The notes beneath the pieces were generated by a model, which saw only the letters and a program-made list of their open reading frames with translations, made no database searches and was not told the DNA's origin. Shown here piece after piece: positions 13,613 to 13,674 of a stretch of DNA of 13,674 nt. Within the stretch, counting starts at the first letter, position 1. Each line of letters starts with the position of its first letter. This DNA is from MGNI01 sp964353875 (GTDB lineage: Bacteria > Chloroflexota > Anaerolineae > Anaerolineales > E44-bin32), in assembly GCA_964353875.1 (NCBI GenBank), contig CAYGXU010000092.1, forward strand, positions 1 to 13,674. Direction: 5' to 3'. The position numbers and the translations under genes are program-made.

Positions 13613-13674
13613 CCTGAGAAGCGCAGCGACGAAGGATCCCTGGAAGGAGACTTTGATCCGATTCATCTTAGGGA
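13613..13674. repeat. Dispersed palindromic repeat, copy 2 (cut by window end)
   Basis: A direct copy of the 62-bp unit starting 95 bp after copy 1, sharing GCGACGAAGGATCCCTG, CTTTGATCCG and TTCATC. The window ends inside the right inverted arm (after AGGGA), so the full unit and any third copy are not visible. Confidence 0.65.

Overview
This is a roughly 13.7 kb bacterial chromosomal window with intermediate base composition (around half G+C by eye). No phage, plasmid, insertion sequence, CRISPR, rRNA or tRNA signal was found. Gene starts mostly carry purine-rich Shine-Dalgarno sites and the two best promoters look sigma-70-like. The gene mix is an archaeal-type cupin phosphoglucose isomerase, a long transaldolase-family protein, a RhaB-type kinase, a class II aldolase, a PfkB sugar kinase and an orphan zinc-ribbon protein. 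Together with the dispersed repeats at the right end, it would suit a heterotrophic Chloroflexota (Anaerolineae-like) genome, but that placement is inference from general resemblance.

Left part (1-2700). A promoter with an operator-like repeat leads into a long, hairpin-rich leader of about 275 nt, then a transaldolase-family protein ended by an intrinsic terminator. After that comes a well-formed promoter driving an ICMT/PEMT-like integral-membrane methyltransferase. It converges on a minus-strand zinc-ribbon protein of unknown function (2692-3858).

Central part (4220-8416). Five plus-strand genes concern sugar phosphates: a cupin-type glucose-6-phosphate isomerase, a rhamnulokinase-like FGGY kinase, a small unrecognised ORF whose stop codon overlaps the next start (TAATG), a FucA/RhaD-type class II aldolase, and a PfkB kinase of the 1-phosphofructokinase/LacC type with altered substrate-loop residues. 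Kinase plus aldolase is the core of 6-deoxyhexose (rhamnose/fucose) breakdown to dihydroxyacetone phosphate and lactaldehyde. The matching isomerase and any sugar transporter are not in the window.

Right part (8417-13674). A 930-bp gap holds two candidate minus-strand micro-membrane proteins (46 and 42 residues), each with a ribosome-binding site. Then come an Hsp20 chaperone with a strong terminator, an OmpR-type response regulator overlapping a compact two-TM histidine kinase by 4 bp, and an aldo/keto reductase. The last 500 bp are gene-free and contain a GC-rich hairpin and two diverged copies of a 62-bp repeat, the second cut by the window edge.

The points most worth a second look are the structured leader, the transaldolase's altered active site, the TAATG-coupled ORF, the Trp-rich micro-proteins, and the incomplete deoxysugar module built with an unusual PfkB kinase.
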